In this document: positions 28,216 to 36,920 of the stretch, piece by piece
How the letters are laid out: each line of letters starts with the position of its first letter
Numbering within the stretch: position 1 is the stretch's first letter
Made by a program: the position numbers and the translations under genes
The notes under the pieces: model-generated
Database searches by the model: none
Told to the model about the DNA's origin: nothing
The model's input: only the letters and a program-made list of their open reading frames with translations
Assembly (NCBI GenBank): GCA_029262375.1
Contig: JAJCZM010000058.1
Span: 1 to 64,000 of the forward strand
DNA from: Deltaproteobacteria bacterium
GTDB lineage: Bacteria > Desulfobacterota > Binatia > UBA1149 > SPBQ01
Length of the DNA: 64,000 nucleotides
Direction: 5' to 3'

Positions 28216-30018
28216 CTAGCGCCGCGCGAGCCCTTTCATCTCACCATCGGCCCGCCAGTCGGCGAGAATTTTCTCGAACTCGCCGGCTTCGCCGAAGAAC
28301 CATCCGCTTTGACGAGTGCGGCGCTCGGGCCGCCCTTCGTTGTTGTAGTAGCCGGGCGTGCAGTTCTCACCGAGCTCGGTGGCCATCGCGCCGCTGCCGA
28401 GTACTCTCTCGATCCACGCCGCTTCCGCTTCAGACGTCGCTTCGAGCGACGCGACACCCTCGTCCATCGCTCGCCGCACGATGTAGCTGATGTGGTTGGC
28501 CTGCTCGTTGCTCATGTGCGGGAAGTTCACGGTGAAGCCGGATTGCGTCACGCCCATCAAAAAACAGTTCGGGAAGCCGTGCACGTGCATGCCATGTAGC
28601 GTGGTCGTGCCGTCGCCCCATTTCTTTGATAGAGCAATGCCGTCGCGGCCGACAGGATCGTAACCCGCTCGCCGCTCGAAGCCGGTGCCGACCTCGAAGC
28701 CGGTCGCGAAGATCAGACAGTCGAGTTCGTACTCACGCCCATCGACGACCACGCCGTTCTCGGTGACACGTTCAACGCCCTGCCCTTTCGTATCGACGAG
28801 CGTCACGTTCGGGCGATTGAAGGTCTGCAAGTATTCGTCGTGAAAACAGGGACGTTTACAGAACTGACGGTAGTAGGGCTTGAGCGCCTCGGCCGTCGCA
28901 GGATCTTCGACGATCGATTCAACGCGCGCGCGAATGCCCTCCATCTTCATGAAGTCTGCCAGCTCCATCTTGGCCGACAGTGCCTCCGGCGAAAGATCCG
29001 GATTCGCTTCTTCCGACATGAGCGACAGTAGATTGCGGATGATGTCGGTCCAGCCGTCGTTGACCAGGTCTTCAGGCTCGAATCCAAAGGCTGTGAGCGT
29101 GTGGAAGTTTTGCATCCGTCGCTTCTGCCAGCCGGGCTCAAGACTGCTGGCCCACTCGGGATCGGTCGGCGCATTGTTGCGTACGTCGATCGACGACGGC
29201 GTGCGTTGAAACACGAACAGTTCTTTCGCGTCCACGCCGAGGTACGGGATGCACTGTACCGCCGTCGCGCCTGTACCGATGACACCGACGCGCTTATCAC
29301 GCAGTCCGGTCAGATTGCCGTGCGCATCCCCGCCCGTGTACGCGTAGTCCCAGCGACTCGTGTGAAAGGTGTGACCTTTGAAGTCGTTGATGCCCGGTAT
29401 GCCCGGTAGCTTCGGCCGCTGAAGAATCCCGTTGGCCATGACGACGAAGCGCGCCTTCATGGTATCGCCGCGGTTCGTCTCGATGATCCAACGCGACGCT
29501 TCGTCGTCCCAACGCATGCCGGTGACTTCGGTTTGGAAGCAGGCGTCGCGGTACAGATCGTACTTCTCGGCGATCTTGCGGCTATGCGCCCAGATCTCGT
29601 CGCCGCGGCTGTACTTCTCTTTCGGAATGTAACCGAGTTCCTCGAGCATCGGCATGTAGACGTAGGACTCGACGTCGCACGCGATGCCGGGATACCGGTT
29701 CCAGTACCACGTACCTCCGAAGTCGCCGCCCTTCTCGATAATGCGCAGGCTCTCTACCCCCGCCTCGCGCAGGCGCGCTCCCGCCAACAGTCCCCCGAAT
29801 CCGCCGCCGACGAGCGCCACATCGACGTCGTCGTCGATCGGTTCACGCGTGAAACCGGACTCGACGTACGGGTCTTCGACGAAGTGTTCGAACTCGCCCT
29901 TCACCTCGATATACTGGTCGTTACCGTCTGAACGCAGACGTTTGTCGCGCTCCATACGGTACTTCTCGCGTAACGCGTCGGGATCGAAACCCAGCTGATC
30001 GTCTGACGAATTGCTCAT
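28216..30018 (-). CDS. Flavin-dependent Baeyer-Villiger-type monooxygenase
   Basis: 600 aa. The FAD motif GGGFGG is at 71-76, the Baeyer-Villiger fingerprint FxGxxxHTxxW at 213-223 (F213, G215, H219, W223), and the NADPH motif GTGATA at 248-253. It would insert oxygen into a ketone with FAD, NADPH and O2. An N-terminal extension of about 60 residues before the FAD motif is usual for the steroid- and cyclopentadecanone-type enzymes. The position beside the thiolase/DUF35 and MaoC genes suggests ring or ketone cleavage in a degradation pathway. The substrate is unknown. Confidence 0.85.
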   Translation of the reverse strand: MSNSSDDQLGFDPDALREKYRMERDKRLRSDGNDQYIEVKGEFEHFVEDPYVESGFTREPIDDDVDVALVGGGFGGLLAGARLREAGVESLRIIEKGGDFGGTWYWNRYPGIACDVESYVYMPMLEELGYIPKEKYSRGDEIWAHSRKIAEKYDLYRDACFQTEVTGMRWDDEASRWIIETNRGDTMKARFVVMANGILQRPKLPGIPGINDFKGHTFHTSRWDYAYTGGDAHGNLTGLRDKRVGVIGTGATAVQCIPYLGVDAKELFVFQRTPSSIDVRNNAPTDPEWASSLEPGWQKRRMQNFHTLTAFGFEPEDLVNDGWTDIIRNLLSLMSEEANPDLSPEALSAKMELADFMKMEGIRARVESIVEDPATAEALKPYYRQFCKRPCFHDEYLQTFNRPNVTLVDTKGQGVERVTENGVVVDGREYELDCLIFATGFEVGTGFERRAGYDPVGRDGIALSKKWGDGTTTLHGMHVHGFPNCFLMGVTQSGFTVNFPHMSNEQANHISYIVRRAMDEGVASLEATSEAEAAWIERVLGSGAMATELGENCTPGYYNNEGRPERRTRQSGWFFGEAGEFEKILADWRADGEMKGLARR

Positions 30019-30049
30019 GGGGAACTCCTGGTTTTTCGCTGGTTCTTAC

Positions 30050-30475
30050 CTAGTTAGGGGCCGGTCGAAACCGCGGGATTGCGAGATCGTCGCTCATGTC
30101 TTCCCACACGACCTCAACGCGCATGCCGATCGTCACGTCTTGCGGTGCAACGGCGACGAGATTCGAAATCATGCGCAGCCCACCCGAGTCGTCGAGTGCA
30201 ATGACCGCGATCAGATACGGCAGTTCCTGCTCGGCAGCGATCGGGCGATGCACGATGGTGTAGGTGAATACCTCGCCGCCGCCGGGAAGATCCTTCCAGG
30301 CAGCGTCGTCCGAACGGCACTCGGGGCAAATCGGTGCGGGAGGAAAGCGCGTGTGTCCGCACGCGCCGCACTGCTGCACGACGAGTCGATGCTCGGCGGC
30401 CGCCTGCCACCAGGGAAGCATCGTTGTATTGGCCATGGGCGCCGGCATGCCGTTCGGAAAATATCTCTCGCTCAT
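30050..30475 (-). CDS. DUF35 OB-fold/zinc-ribbon acyl-CoA-associated protein
   Basis: 141 aa from the ATG at 30475 (MSERYFPNG). A rubredoxin-like zinc ribbon with CGACGHTRFPPAPICPEC (four Cys, about 39-56) comes first. An OB-fold of the DUF35 family follows, with the characteristic FTYTIVHRP region and SNLVAV. DUF35 proteins partner with thiolase-like enzymes; in steroid side-chain breakdown the DUF35 domain of ChsH2 binds the Ltp2 aldolase. The neighbouring thiolase-like gene ends 55 bp upstream. Confidence 0.85.
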   Translation of the reverse strand: MSERYFPNGMPAPMANTTMLPWWQAAAEHRLVVQQCGACGHTRFPPAPICPECRSDDAAWKDLPGGGEVFTYTIVHRPIAAEQELPYLIAVIALDDSGGLRMISNLVAVAPQDVTIGMRVEVVWEDMSDDLAIPRFRPAPN

Positions 30476-30495
30476 TCTATTTCGCGCCCTCTTTC

Positions 30496-30537
30496 GCACT
30501 CTTGCCTGCGCACTCTTGCCTGCGCCGTCTTACTTGC
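30496..30537. repeat. Three 14-bp tandem units covering the stop codon of the thiolase-like gene
   Basis: GCACTCTTGCCTGC occurs at 30496-30509 and 30510-30523, and a diverged third unit GCCGTCTTACTTGC at 30524-30537. The third unit contains the TAA stop (30532-30530 on the minus strand) of the gene at 30530-31753. The period is exact. This is one of five stop-codon-anchored repeats in the window. Confidence 0.8.
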
Positions 30538-31753
30538 GCCCCAAAACCAACGCACTCGACGGTACGCAGGCCGCGCTCGTCACCAAACACACCTCGGCGC
30601 CGTCAACTGGGCTGGTCGATTCATCGCGCAACGATCGCACTCCCTCGACGACATGATTGAGTCCGTGAATGTAGGCCTCCGACAGACTGCCGCCGTGCGT
30701 GTTCGTCGGCAGGCTGCCGCCCTTCCACGCCAATGCGCCACTCTCGATGAACGGTCCGCCCTCGCCGCGCTTGCAGAAACCGAAATCTTCGAGCTGCAAG
30801 AGCACGCAGCCGCTGAAGTGATCGTAGATCTGTGCGACGTCTACGTCGGCCGGACCGACGCCGGCTTTGGCCCAGAGACGGTTCGCCATCTCTTCGGTGC
30901 CACCGGTCGCATACAGGTCGTCAGGAATGTTCGCGTTAGTGAAATGTCCGAATGCGTAACCCTTCGGCGCTCCCTGCTCACTCGCGAGGATCTCCACCGG
31001 GCGCTTCGCAAGATCGCGCGCACGCTCGGCCGTGGTGACGACCACCGCACAGGCACCGTCGCTCTCCAGGCAGCAGTCGAACAGGCGGTGCGGATCGGCG
31101 ATCATCGGAGACGCGAGATAATCGTCGATCGTCATCGGGCGATCGCCCATCACGGCGCGTGGATTGCGGCTGGCGTGCTCACGAAACGTCACAGCGATCG
31201 AACCGAGTTGTTCGTTGGTCGTTCCATACAAGTGCATGTGACGGCGGGTGGGCAGCGCGTACGCCGCCGCTGCCATGAGAAGACCGTAGGGCATGACGGT
31301 GCCCACCGACGAAATCATCATCGAATCCGTCTGCGACACGGTCGGCGGCGCCGGATCGACCGGCGCGGACGCGTCTATGCCGCCGGTACCGAACCGAAAG
31401 AACTGCCCCTGACACAGTGAGCGGTACACGACCACGACTTCGGCCTGACCGGTCTCCACGGCCATCGCGGCATTCGATACGGCCGCGCAACCGCCGCCGC
31501 CGCCGGGGGTCCAGACCATGTTCCCGAAGCGCAGTCGCGGCAGTCCGAGTTCGGCGGCGAGGAAAACTGCCTCGTTGCGATCCTCGGCGAACGACGCGAG
31601 GCCATCGACGTCATCCATCGACAGGCCAGCGTCCTCGACCGCACGAAGGATCGACTGGCAAGCCAACGCGTGTTCCGTGACATCGCCGATTCTCCCCCAG
31701 CGCGCGTACGCCGACTCACCTACCCCAACGATGTGTGCCTTGCGTGCGCTCAT
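30530..31753 (-). CDS. Thiolase-like lipid-transfer protein (Ltp2-type aldolase candidate)
   Basis: 407 aa from the ATG at 31753. It has a thiolase fold: an N-terminal half (VGVGESAYARWG, GGGGGCAAVSNAAMAVETG) and a C-terminal half with IYDHFSGCVLLQLEDFGF and NTHGGSLSEAYIHG. It has the Tyr-Asp-His-Phe stretch and NTHGG loop of Ltp2/SCP-x-like enzymes rather than the classical double-Cys thiolase active site. Ltp2 performs the last retro-aldol cleavage of steroid side chains and needs a DUF35 partner, which is encoded next door. Biosynthetic or degradative use on a smaller substrate cannot be excluded. Confidence 0.8.
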   Translation of the reverse strand: MSARKAHIVGVGESAYARWGRIGDVTEHALACQSILRAVEDAGLSMDDVDGLASFAEDRNEAVFLAAELGLPRLRFGNMVWTPGGGGGCAAVSNAAMAVETGQAEVVVVYRSLCQGQFFRFGTGGIDASAPVDPAPPTVSQTDSMMISSVGTVMPYGLLMAAAAYALPTRRHMHLYGTTNEQLGSIAVTFREHASRNPRAVMGDRPMTIDDYLASPMIADPHRLFDCCLESDGACAVVVTTAERARDLAKRPVEILASEQGAPKGYAFGHFTNANIPDDLYATGGTEEMANRLWAKAGVGPADVDVAQIYDHFSGCVLLQLEDFGFCKRGEGGPFIESGALAWKGGSLPTNTHGGSLSEAYIHGLNHVVEGVRSLRDESTSPVDGAEVCLVTSAACVPSSALVLGRK

Positions 31754-31832
31754 CTCGGCTTCCTCTCCGGGGGCCTTTTCGGGGTCGCCGTACCGGTGTT
31801 CTTGGGGCTCCGCGCCCGATCCGCAGCACCGT

Positions 31833-32270
31833 TCATGCGGCAGGCACCGTGACCACTACCGTTCCAGTCGCATGATCACCCATGTCGTTTGCGGCGCGCA
31901 CGGCGACTTCGATGACGCATTCGCTAGCTTCAGTGAAAACATGCGTTACCGTTCCGCCAAATCGCAACGGCTGTCCGGGTACTGCCGGCGCACCGAGACG
32001 GATCGCGATCTTGCGGATCATCGCTTCCGGACCGGCCCAATCGCTGATGAAGCGCGATACGTAACCGTTGGTGGTCAAAATGTTCATGAACATGTCGGGC
32101 GCGCCCTGCGACCGGGCGAACTCGCCGTCGTGATGCGCGGGCATGAAATCGCGAGAAGCGATGGCGCCGGAAACGATCACCGTCGATGTTACGGGAAGAC
32201 TGAACGGCGGCAGTTCGTCGCCTACACAGACATCTTTCGCGACCAGTCTCTCGGCCGGATTCGCGCTCAC
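31833..32270 (-). CDS. MaoC-like hydratase subunit (ChsH1-like)
   Basis: 145 aa from the GTG at 32270, overlapping the upstream TGA by 2 bp. It has a single hot-dog domain with the hydratase core DFMPAHHDGEFARSQGAPDMF, corresponding to the D-x4-H catalytic motif, and MNILTTNGYVSRFISDWAG. It hydrates a 2-enoyl-CoA, most likely as a heteromer with the gene immediately upstream. The pattern closely resembles ChsH1 of the cholesterol igr locus (from memory of that sequence). Confidence 0.8.
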   Translation of the reverse strand: MSANPAERLVAKDVCVGDELPPFSLPVTSTVIVSGAIASRDFMPAHHDGEFARSQGAPDMFMNILTTNGYVSRFISDWAGPEAMIRKIAIRLGAPAVPGQPLRFGGTVTHVFTEASECVIEVAVRAANDMGDHATGTVVVTVPAA

Positions 32271-32842
32271 GATGCACCTGCGAGCATGGCGGGATCGATC
32301 GTCGAAGGGTCGAATTTGAAGATGCGGAACAACTGACGCCCGACGACATCACCATCGCCGCTCGTGTACGTGTACACCCAGGTCAGAAAGTAGCCCTTGC
32401 CTAGAGAGGTAGTCTTCAACTGTGAGATCGACTCGACCTTGGTGGATACATGCAGCTGGTCCCCAACCTTCAAGTAACGCTCGAACTCCAACTCGGAATT
32501 CGTTGCCAACGTGCCGACATAGCCCGCTTCATCGAGGGGAACGATCGGATTGTCCGACACGATGTCGTCGGGCGCGCCACCTCGCTCGGCGATGCCCGCG
32601 ATCTTCGGCCGCGGCATGGTCCATGCCTGTAGCATCGCGGGCGGTGCCACGATCTCGCCGAAGCGTGTCGCCGCGGCCGCGTCGGCATCGAGATAGACGG
32701 GATTGCGATCGTCTAGCGCATCGACCCAGTGGCGGATCATCGGCACGTTGACGGGATCGGGTGCGGTGGAAGGCGGCCCCATGGGTTGCCCGATGTATTT
32801 CTCGAGGCTTTCTCTCAGGGCGTCGGTAGCTGGCTCTGTCAT
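32267..32842 (-). CDS. MaoC N-type subunit (N-terminal half of ChsH2-like protein)
   Basis: 191 aa from the ATG at 32842. It carries an N-terminal-type MaoC/FAS1 dehydratase hot-dog domain: MIRHWVDALDDRNPVYLDAD and then APPAMLQAWTMPRP, the same blocks seen in the first domain of ChsH2. In mycobacteria ChsH2 continues into a DUF35 domain; here the DUF35 part is a separate gene at 30050-30475, with the thiolase-like gene between. Probably the non-catalytic partner of the adjacent ChsH1-like subunit. Confidence 0.8.
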   Translation of the reverse strand: MTEPATDALRESLEKYIGQPMGPPSTAPDPVNVPMIRHWVDALDDRNPVYLDADAAAATRFGEIVAPPAMLQAWTMPRPKIAGIAERGGAPDDIVSDNPIVPLDEAGYVGTLATNSELEFERYLKVGDQLHVSTKVESISQLKTTSLGKGYFLTWVYTYTSGDGDVVGRQLFRIFKFDPSTIDPAMLAGAS

Positions 32843-32933
32843 CGTCGTTCTCGGGCGTTGGCGCGGCATTCTCTTTCAACCCTCGCGGCCCTCTCGGCCC
32901 GTTCCTTCCTTTCTATATGGGGACGGCGACCGC

Positions 32934-33299
32934 TCAAAAAATCTCGTGCTCTTCGGTCATGAACAGCGAGCAGCCTTCCGTGTCGATGAAATTCTTCTCG
33001 TCTTCGAGCAACGCGGTCGCTGCTGCGCTTCCTTGTTGCGTCGCGAGCCCGGCTTCGAACTCCTCACGGCTACTCCACCACACTTCGGTGATGCCTTCGT
33101 AGGGCGGGCCCGACCCACGCGACGCACGCAGCAATTCGTTCGTCTCCACATCGACGGTGTGGCTCTGCACGTATCGATCCGCGTGCATTGCTTCTTGAAA
33201 GCTGCGCACCAGCGGGCCGTGCTCGTCGCGCCAGTAGCGGTAGAACTCTTGATCGGAAACATCCGCGCGCTTACGAACGCAGTACACCAGTTTTAACAT
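32934..33299 (-). CDS. EthD-domain (ferredoxin-like ABBA) protein
   Basis: 121 aa from the ATG at 33299, GGAG upstream. It matches the EthD plan: MLKLVYCVRKRADVSDQEFY, then YWRDEHGPLV and a later EVWWSSREEFEAG. Members are small dimeric alpha/beta barrels that support cytochrome P450 systems or degrade aromatic or ring intermediates. No P450 is present in this window. Stand-alone gene in the catabolic run. Confidence 0.7.
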   Translation of the reverse strand: MLKLVYCVRKRADVSDQEFYRYWRDEHGPLVRSFQEAMHADRYVQSHTVDVETNELLRASRGSGPPYEGITEVWWSSREEFEAGLATQQGSAAATALLEDEKNFIDTEGCSLFMTEEHEIF

Positions 33300-33337
33300 G
33301 ACAATCGTCTCCGGCTATCGAACAGCAAGCGAGCACG

Positions 33338-34099
33338 TCACAGCCAAGTGAAGCGCCCTTCTTTCATCTCGGCTGCCGCAACCGACGTCGCCTTCGTCGC
33401 GTGGATCGCTAACGAACTGCCGACGCTGATTCTGCGAACACCGGCGGCAGTATACTGCGGCAAGGTGACGTCTGGCATGAAGCTCGCAAGCACGTTGACC
33501 GGCTTCGTTACCGCATGCACCACCGTGGCGACGTCGTCGAGGTTCATGAGCGCGGGCGCATACAGTACGTCGGCACCGGCGGCCTCGAAGGCCTGAAGCC
33601 GCTTTATAATGTCGGCAAGATCGCCCGCCCGGCGTAGCAACCCTTCGGCGCGTGCCGTCAGAGTGAACGGAAAGTCGAGCGTGGATACCGCGCTGGCGCA
33701 GGCCGCCACACGCTCGACCGCGAGATCGAAGTCGTAGATTGCGGTCCCGGAATAGTCCTCGATCGAGCCACCAACAACGCCGGCACCAGCGACCGCTAAG
33801 AGATTTTGCGCCGCTTCTTCGGGAGAGTCAGCGAAACCGTTTTCGAAGTCGGCGCTGACGGGAATGTCGACCACGGCGCTGAGTGCGCGGCAGTGCTCGA
33901 GCTTCTCGTCCAGCGACACCTGCCCGTCGACTCTCCCCAACGATTGAGCGTAACCGGCGCTGGTGGTGGCAAGCGCGCTGAAGCCGGCCTCCTGCAACAG
34001 CAGGGCCGATCCAGCATCCCAAGGATTCGGAATGACGAATGCTTCGTCGCCCACGTGCAGCGCGGCGAAGGCTTCGGCTTTTTCAAGTTGGTTGGCCAT
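33338..34099 (-). CDS. Isocitrate lyase/PEP mutase family protein
   Basis: 253 aa from the ATG at 34099. It has a TIM barrel with VIPNPWDAGSALLL, SADFENGFADSPEEA (metal-binding acidic motif) and FTLTARAEGLLR. It lacks the KKCGH catalytic loop of true isocitrate lyase, so it is more likely a carbon-carbon or carbon-phosphorus bond lyase or mutase such as oxaloacetate/2-methylisocitrate-like or phosphonate enzymes. It is divergent from the MaoC gene at 34255. Substrate unknown. Confidence 0.75.
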   Translation of the reverse strand: MANQLEKAEAFAALHVGDEAFVIPNPWDAGSALLLQEAGFSALATTSAGYAQSLGRVDGQVSLDEKLEHCRALSAVVDIPVSADFENGFADSPEEAAQNLLAVAGAGVVGGSIEDYSGTAIYDFDLAVERVAACASAVSTLDFPFTLTARAEGLLRRAGDLADIIKRLQAFEAAGADVLYAPALMNLDDVATVVHAVTKPVNVLASFMPDVTLPQYTAAGVRRISVGSSLAIHATKATSVAAAEMKEGRFTWL

Positions 34100-34254
34100 C
34101 GAGACTCCCCTTCAATTCGTCGTAAAGGCGCCACCGTAGTCAGGCCGTCGGATTGTGGCAACGCCTTTGTGGCCTGGAGCGCGCCACTATATAGATGGGC
34201 GCCGAGCCGGCGAGAACGACACTCACGCCGCCGCAAAACTTCAGCGAGGATTTT

Positions 34255-34737
34255 ATGAGTCACGCAGCAAAAGCATTCGAGTATTTCGAGACCACCGCCG
34301 GCCAGGAACAAGGCACGGGTGACTGGTTCGAGATCACACAGGAACAGATCAATTCGTTCGCCGACACGACGATCGATCATCAGTTCATCCACGTCGATCC
34401 CGAGCGCGCGCTGAAAGAGACGCCCTTCGGTGGAACGATCGCGCACGGCTTTCTGACGCTGTCGATGCTCACGCACCTCGGCGCGACCATTCCGCCGGAT
34501 CCGAATACGCCGTCGCTCGACGGCATCGTGATGGGCATCAACTACGGTTTCGACAAAGTGCGGTTTTTGAACCCGGTGAACGCCGGCAAGAAGGTCCGCG
34601 CCTCGAGCACCGTGAAAAGCGCAGTGCTGAAAGGCGCGGCGATCGACCAAACACGCACCTTCACCGTAGAAATCGAAGGCGTAGAAAAACCCGCCCTCAT
34701 CGCCGACTGGATTACTAGACTAGTGTTTGTCGATTAG
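34255..34737 (+). CDS. MaoC-type (R)-enoyl-CoA hydratase
   Basis: 160 aa from the ATG at 34255 (GAGGATTTT before it). It has a single hot-dog domain with the hydratase motif DHQFIHVDPERA and GTIAHGFLTLSMLTHL. It hydrates trans-2-enoyl-CoA to (R)-3-hydroxyacyl-CoA. The stop codon lies inside a tandem palindromic repeat (34725-34803). It is divergent from the ICL/PEPM-family gene. Confidence 0.85.
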   Translation: MSHAAKAFEYFETTAGQEQGTGDWFEITQEQINSFADTTIDHQFIHVDPERALKETPFGGTIAHGFLTLSMLTHLGATIPPDPNTPSLDGIVMGINYGFDKVRFLNPVNAGKKVRASSTVKSAVLKGAAIDQTRTFTVEIEGVEKPALIADWITRLVFVD

Positions 34738-34803
34738 ACAAACACGTTGCGATGGCCGTTTGTCGATTAGACAAACACGTTCCGATGGCCGTTTGTCGAC
34801 TAG
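34725..34803. repeat. 33-bp tandem palindromic repeat spanning the MaoC stop codon
   Basis: Two full 33-bp units (34725-34757 and 34758-34790, differing at one base) and a 13-base partial third unit. Each unit begins with GTTTGTCGATTAGACAAAC, a 7-bp stem with a 5-nt loop. The first unit contains the last codons and TAG of the MaoC gene. It may act as a transcription terminator array. Confidence 0.85.
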
Positions 34804-34809
34804 CGACGA

Positions 34810-36759
34810 CTAGGGCCCCGACGAACGTGCCTTGAACTGACCGTCTGTCGCCTTCGTGGCGGTCGTGAAATCTGCCGTCCAGCAACCGCCGGCGCTGTTC
34901 ACGAGCTGCACGGTGATGTTCGGATCCTTATCAAAGAACGTGGCGCCGCGGGTTACCGGTAGCGGGACTCGCGCACCTTTCGCTCTGATCTTAAAAGACT
35001 GACGGCCGTTGCTGCTTTCTTTCGCATCGGCCTTCTGGACGCCCGCCTGCGTTCCTTCCTTGTCCTTGTACTTGTATCGCAAGGACGCGTGGTCCACCCA
35101 CGGCAGGCCGGAGTCCATGAAGACGCACATCGAATTCGCCGGCGCTCCCCCTTCGCTATCGAAGACAGACAGGGCGTATTGCGTATCCACGCTAGGGTCG
35201 CCCAGCGGCTGCGCAGTAGCAGACGAACTCGACCACGACCACGAGAACCGGTCTTTCGCATCGTCGATGTGGTGCGCGCGCAGGTGAATCTTTGCTCCCT
35301 TCGGTGCCGCGCAGCCGGTCAAGGGCGCGCTAGGACACAACGACGTCGGCGCGCCTGAGCCCAATACCACATAGAACCGCGACTCAAGCGTACCGATGGT
35401 CCAGTCGAGAACGCCGTCGCCGTTGAGATCACCGAGGGCGCCGACACCCCACCCAACCGAATCGACTCCGGATAGATCTACGTCGAAGTCGCCTCGTGCT
35501 CCGTTCAGTTTCTGGAACGATTTCACGGTGCCGTCGTTGCGCAGGAAGAGCATCCACGCCGCACCTTCGTCGTCCCCGGTCTCTTCATCGGTGGCCGTGT
35601 AGTGGCCGACCAGTATGTCGACCGCACCATCGTCGTCGACATCGCCTACGTTGACCAGGGAGTGGGCCCAGTGCTGATCTTTCTTGATAGCGCCGTGAAA
35701 ATCACCGGCCAGCGTGCTGATCTTTTGATGGGATTTCACGAAACCCTCATCGTCTAGAAACAAAACGTACACAGCACCTGTGAACGGACCGCCGTCGGTA
35801 TCGTGCTCGGCGCCAACCGCGAGGTCGCGTGACCCGTCGCCATCGAGATCACCGAGCGACGCGATGCTGATACCGAAGAGATCATAGTTCGTGAGATCCG
35901 CGGTAAACCCGCCGATGCCTTCGGCTATTTTGGTCTGCGTCTTGACGGTGCCGTTCGCATTGAGCGTGAGTACGAGGACTACGCCGGTCCAGTAAGTCTC
36001 GCTGCCATCCCTCGGCGGATACCAGGGGGCACCGACTGCGATGTCTGCGTTACCGTCGCCGTCGTGATCGCCGATCGCGGCGACGCTGTACCCGAGGCGA
36101 ATCGCGTCGGGGAAGATACCGACCAGGCCACCACTCGTTGCACTGATCTTCACGTGGCTCGACACGGTTCCGTTTGTGGCGAGCGATAGGATCCAGACGG
36201 CACCGACGTCGGTACCGCCGTCATCGTCCCTCGGAGCGCCCACAGCTAGTTCGATCGTTCCGTCCGCATTCAGATCACCGATTGCGGCGACATCGGTGCC
36301 GAACTCGTCCCCGGGGTCGAGGGTTCCCATGAAACCACCGTTGAGTGCATTGATTTTCTGATGGGATTTCACCGTCCCATCGCTGTTCATGAACAGGACC
36401 CAGACCGCACCGGCGTCGGCACCGCCATCGGCGTCTCTCGGCGCACCGGCGACCATGTCGGTGACGCCGTCGCCATCGAGATCACCGAGAATACCGACCG
36501 CGCCGCCGAAATCGTCGCCGGCTACGATCGCTCCCGTGAACCCGGATTGGCCGTCACCGATGGTGAGAACCGATCCGGCTCGCCCGTTGCCGCGCGCGGC
36601 GAACACATTACCGGCGCACAACGAGACTGCAGCCAAGGCCGCAACGATGACCGCAATGCGTCGGCGGCCACGAACTCCAGCGTCGTTCGCCGGTTCGGCC
36701 GGCTGGAACAGTTTGGATAGTTTGGATGCTTCGGCCCGAGACACACAGAGATGACGCAT
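34810..36759 (-). CDS. FG-GAP repeat (integrin-alpha-like) secreted protein
   Basis: 649 aa from the ATG at 36759, AGGAG 7 nt before it. A long Arg-rich n-region precedes the signal hydrophobic core (IAVIVAALAAVSLCAGNVFA, about 36-55). About seven FG-GAP/VCBS repeats fill residues 60-460, each with a calcium-binding DxDxDG-type loop (DLDGDGVTD, DLNADGTIE, DHDGDGNAD, DVDDDGAVD) and strands such as GAVWVLFMNSDGTVKSHQK. From about 475 a separate beta domain with KIHLRAHHID, LRYKYKDKEG and a C-terminal CWTADF stretch follows, resembling in layout the tails of the Cys-rich triplet. Secreted; probable adhesin or structural surface protein. Confidence 0.8.
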   Translation of the reverse strand: MRHLCVSRAEASKLSKLFQPAEPANDAGVRGRRRIAVIVAALAAVSLCAGNVFAARGNGRAGSVLTIGDGQSGFTGAIVAGDDFGGAVGILGDLDGDGVTDMVAGAPRDADGGADAGAVWVLFMNSDGTVKSHQKINALNGGFMGTLDPGDEFGTDVAAIGDLNADGTIELAVGAPRDDDGGTDVGAVWILSLATNGTVSSHVKISATSGGLVGIFPDAIRLGYSVAAIGDHDGDGNADIAVGAPWYPPRDGSETYWTGVVLVLTLNANGTVKTQTKIAEGIGGFTADLTNYDLFGISIASLGDLDGDGSRDLAVGAEHDTDGGPFTGAVYVLFLDDEGFVKSHQKISTLAGDFHGAIKKDQHWAHSLVNVGDVDDDGAVDILVGHYTATDEETGDDEGAAWMLFLRNDGTVKSFQKLNGARGDFDVDLSGVDSVGWGVGALGDLNGDGVLDWTIGTLESRFYVVLGSGAPTSLCPSAPLTGCAAPKGAKIHLRAHHIDDAKDRFSWSWSSSSATAQPLGDPSVDTQYALSVFDSEGGAPANSMCVFMDSGLPWVDHASLRYKYKDKEGTQAGVQKADAKESSNGRQSFKIRAKGARVPLPVTRGATFFDKDPNITVQLVNSAGGCWTADFTTATKATDGQFKARSSGP

Positions 36760-36920
36760 GCGAGTTCTCCTGGGAAAGCGATTGACCGGATCTGCTTCCC
36801 CAGCCTACGGCCCTGCGGCGATTGAGGGAAACCCCAGCAGCTGTGAACACAGCGCCAAATGCCTCACCCGGGCATCGACACCGCCCCCGAAGTCGGGGTG
36901 CACCGGCAGAAATTGCAGTG

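Noticed and set aside
30011-31420. Long open frame on the plus strand opposite the DUF35 and thiolase-like genes
   Set aside because: The opposite strand carries well-conserved enzyme motifs; this frame has none and spans two real genes.
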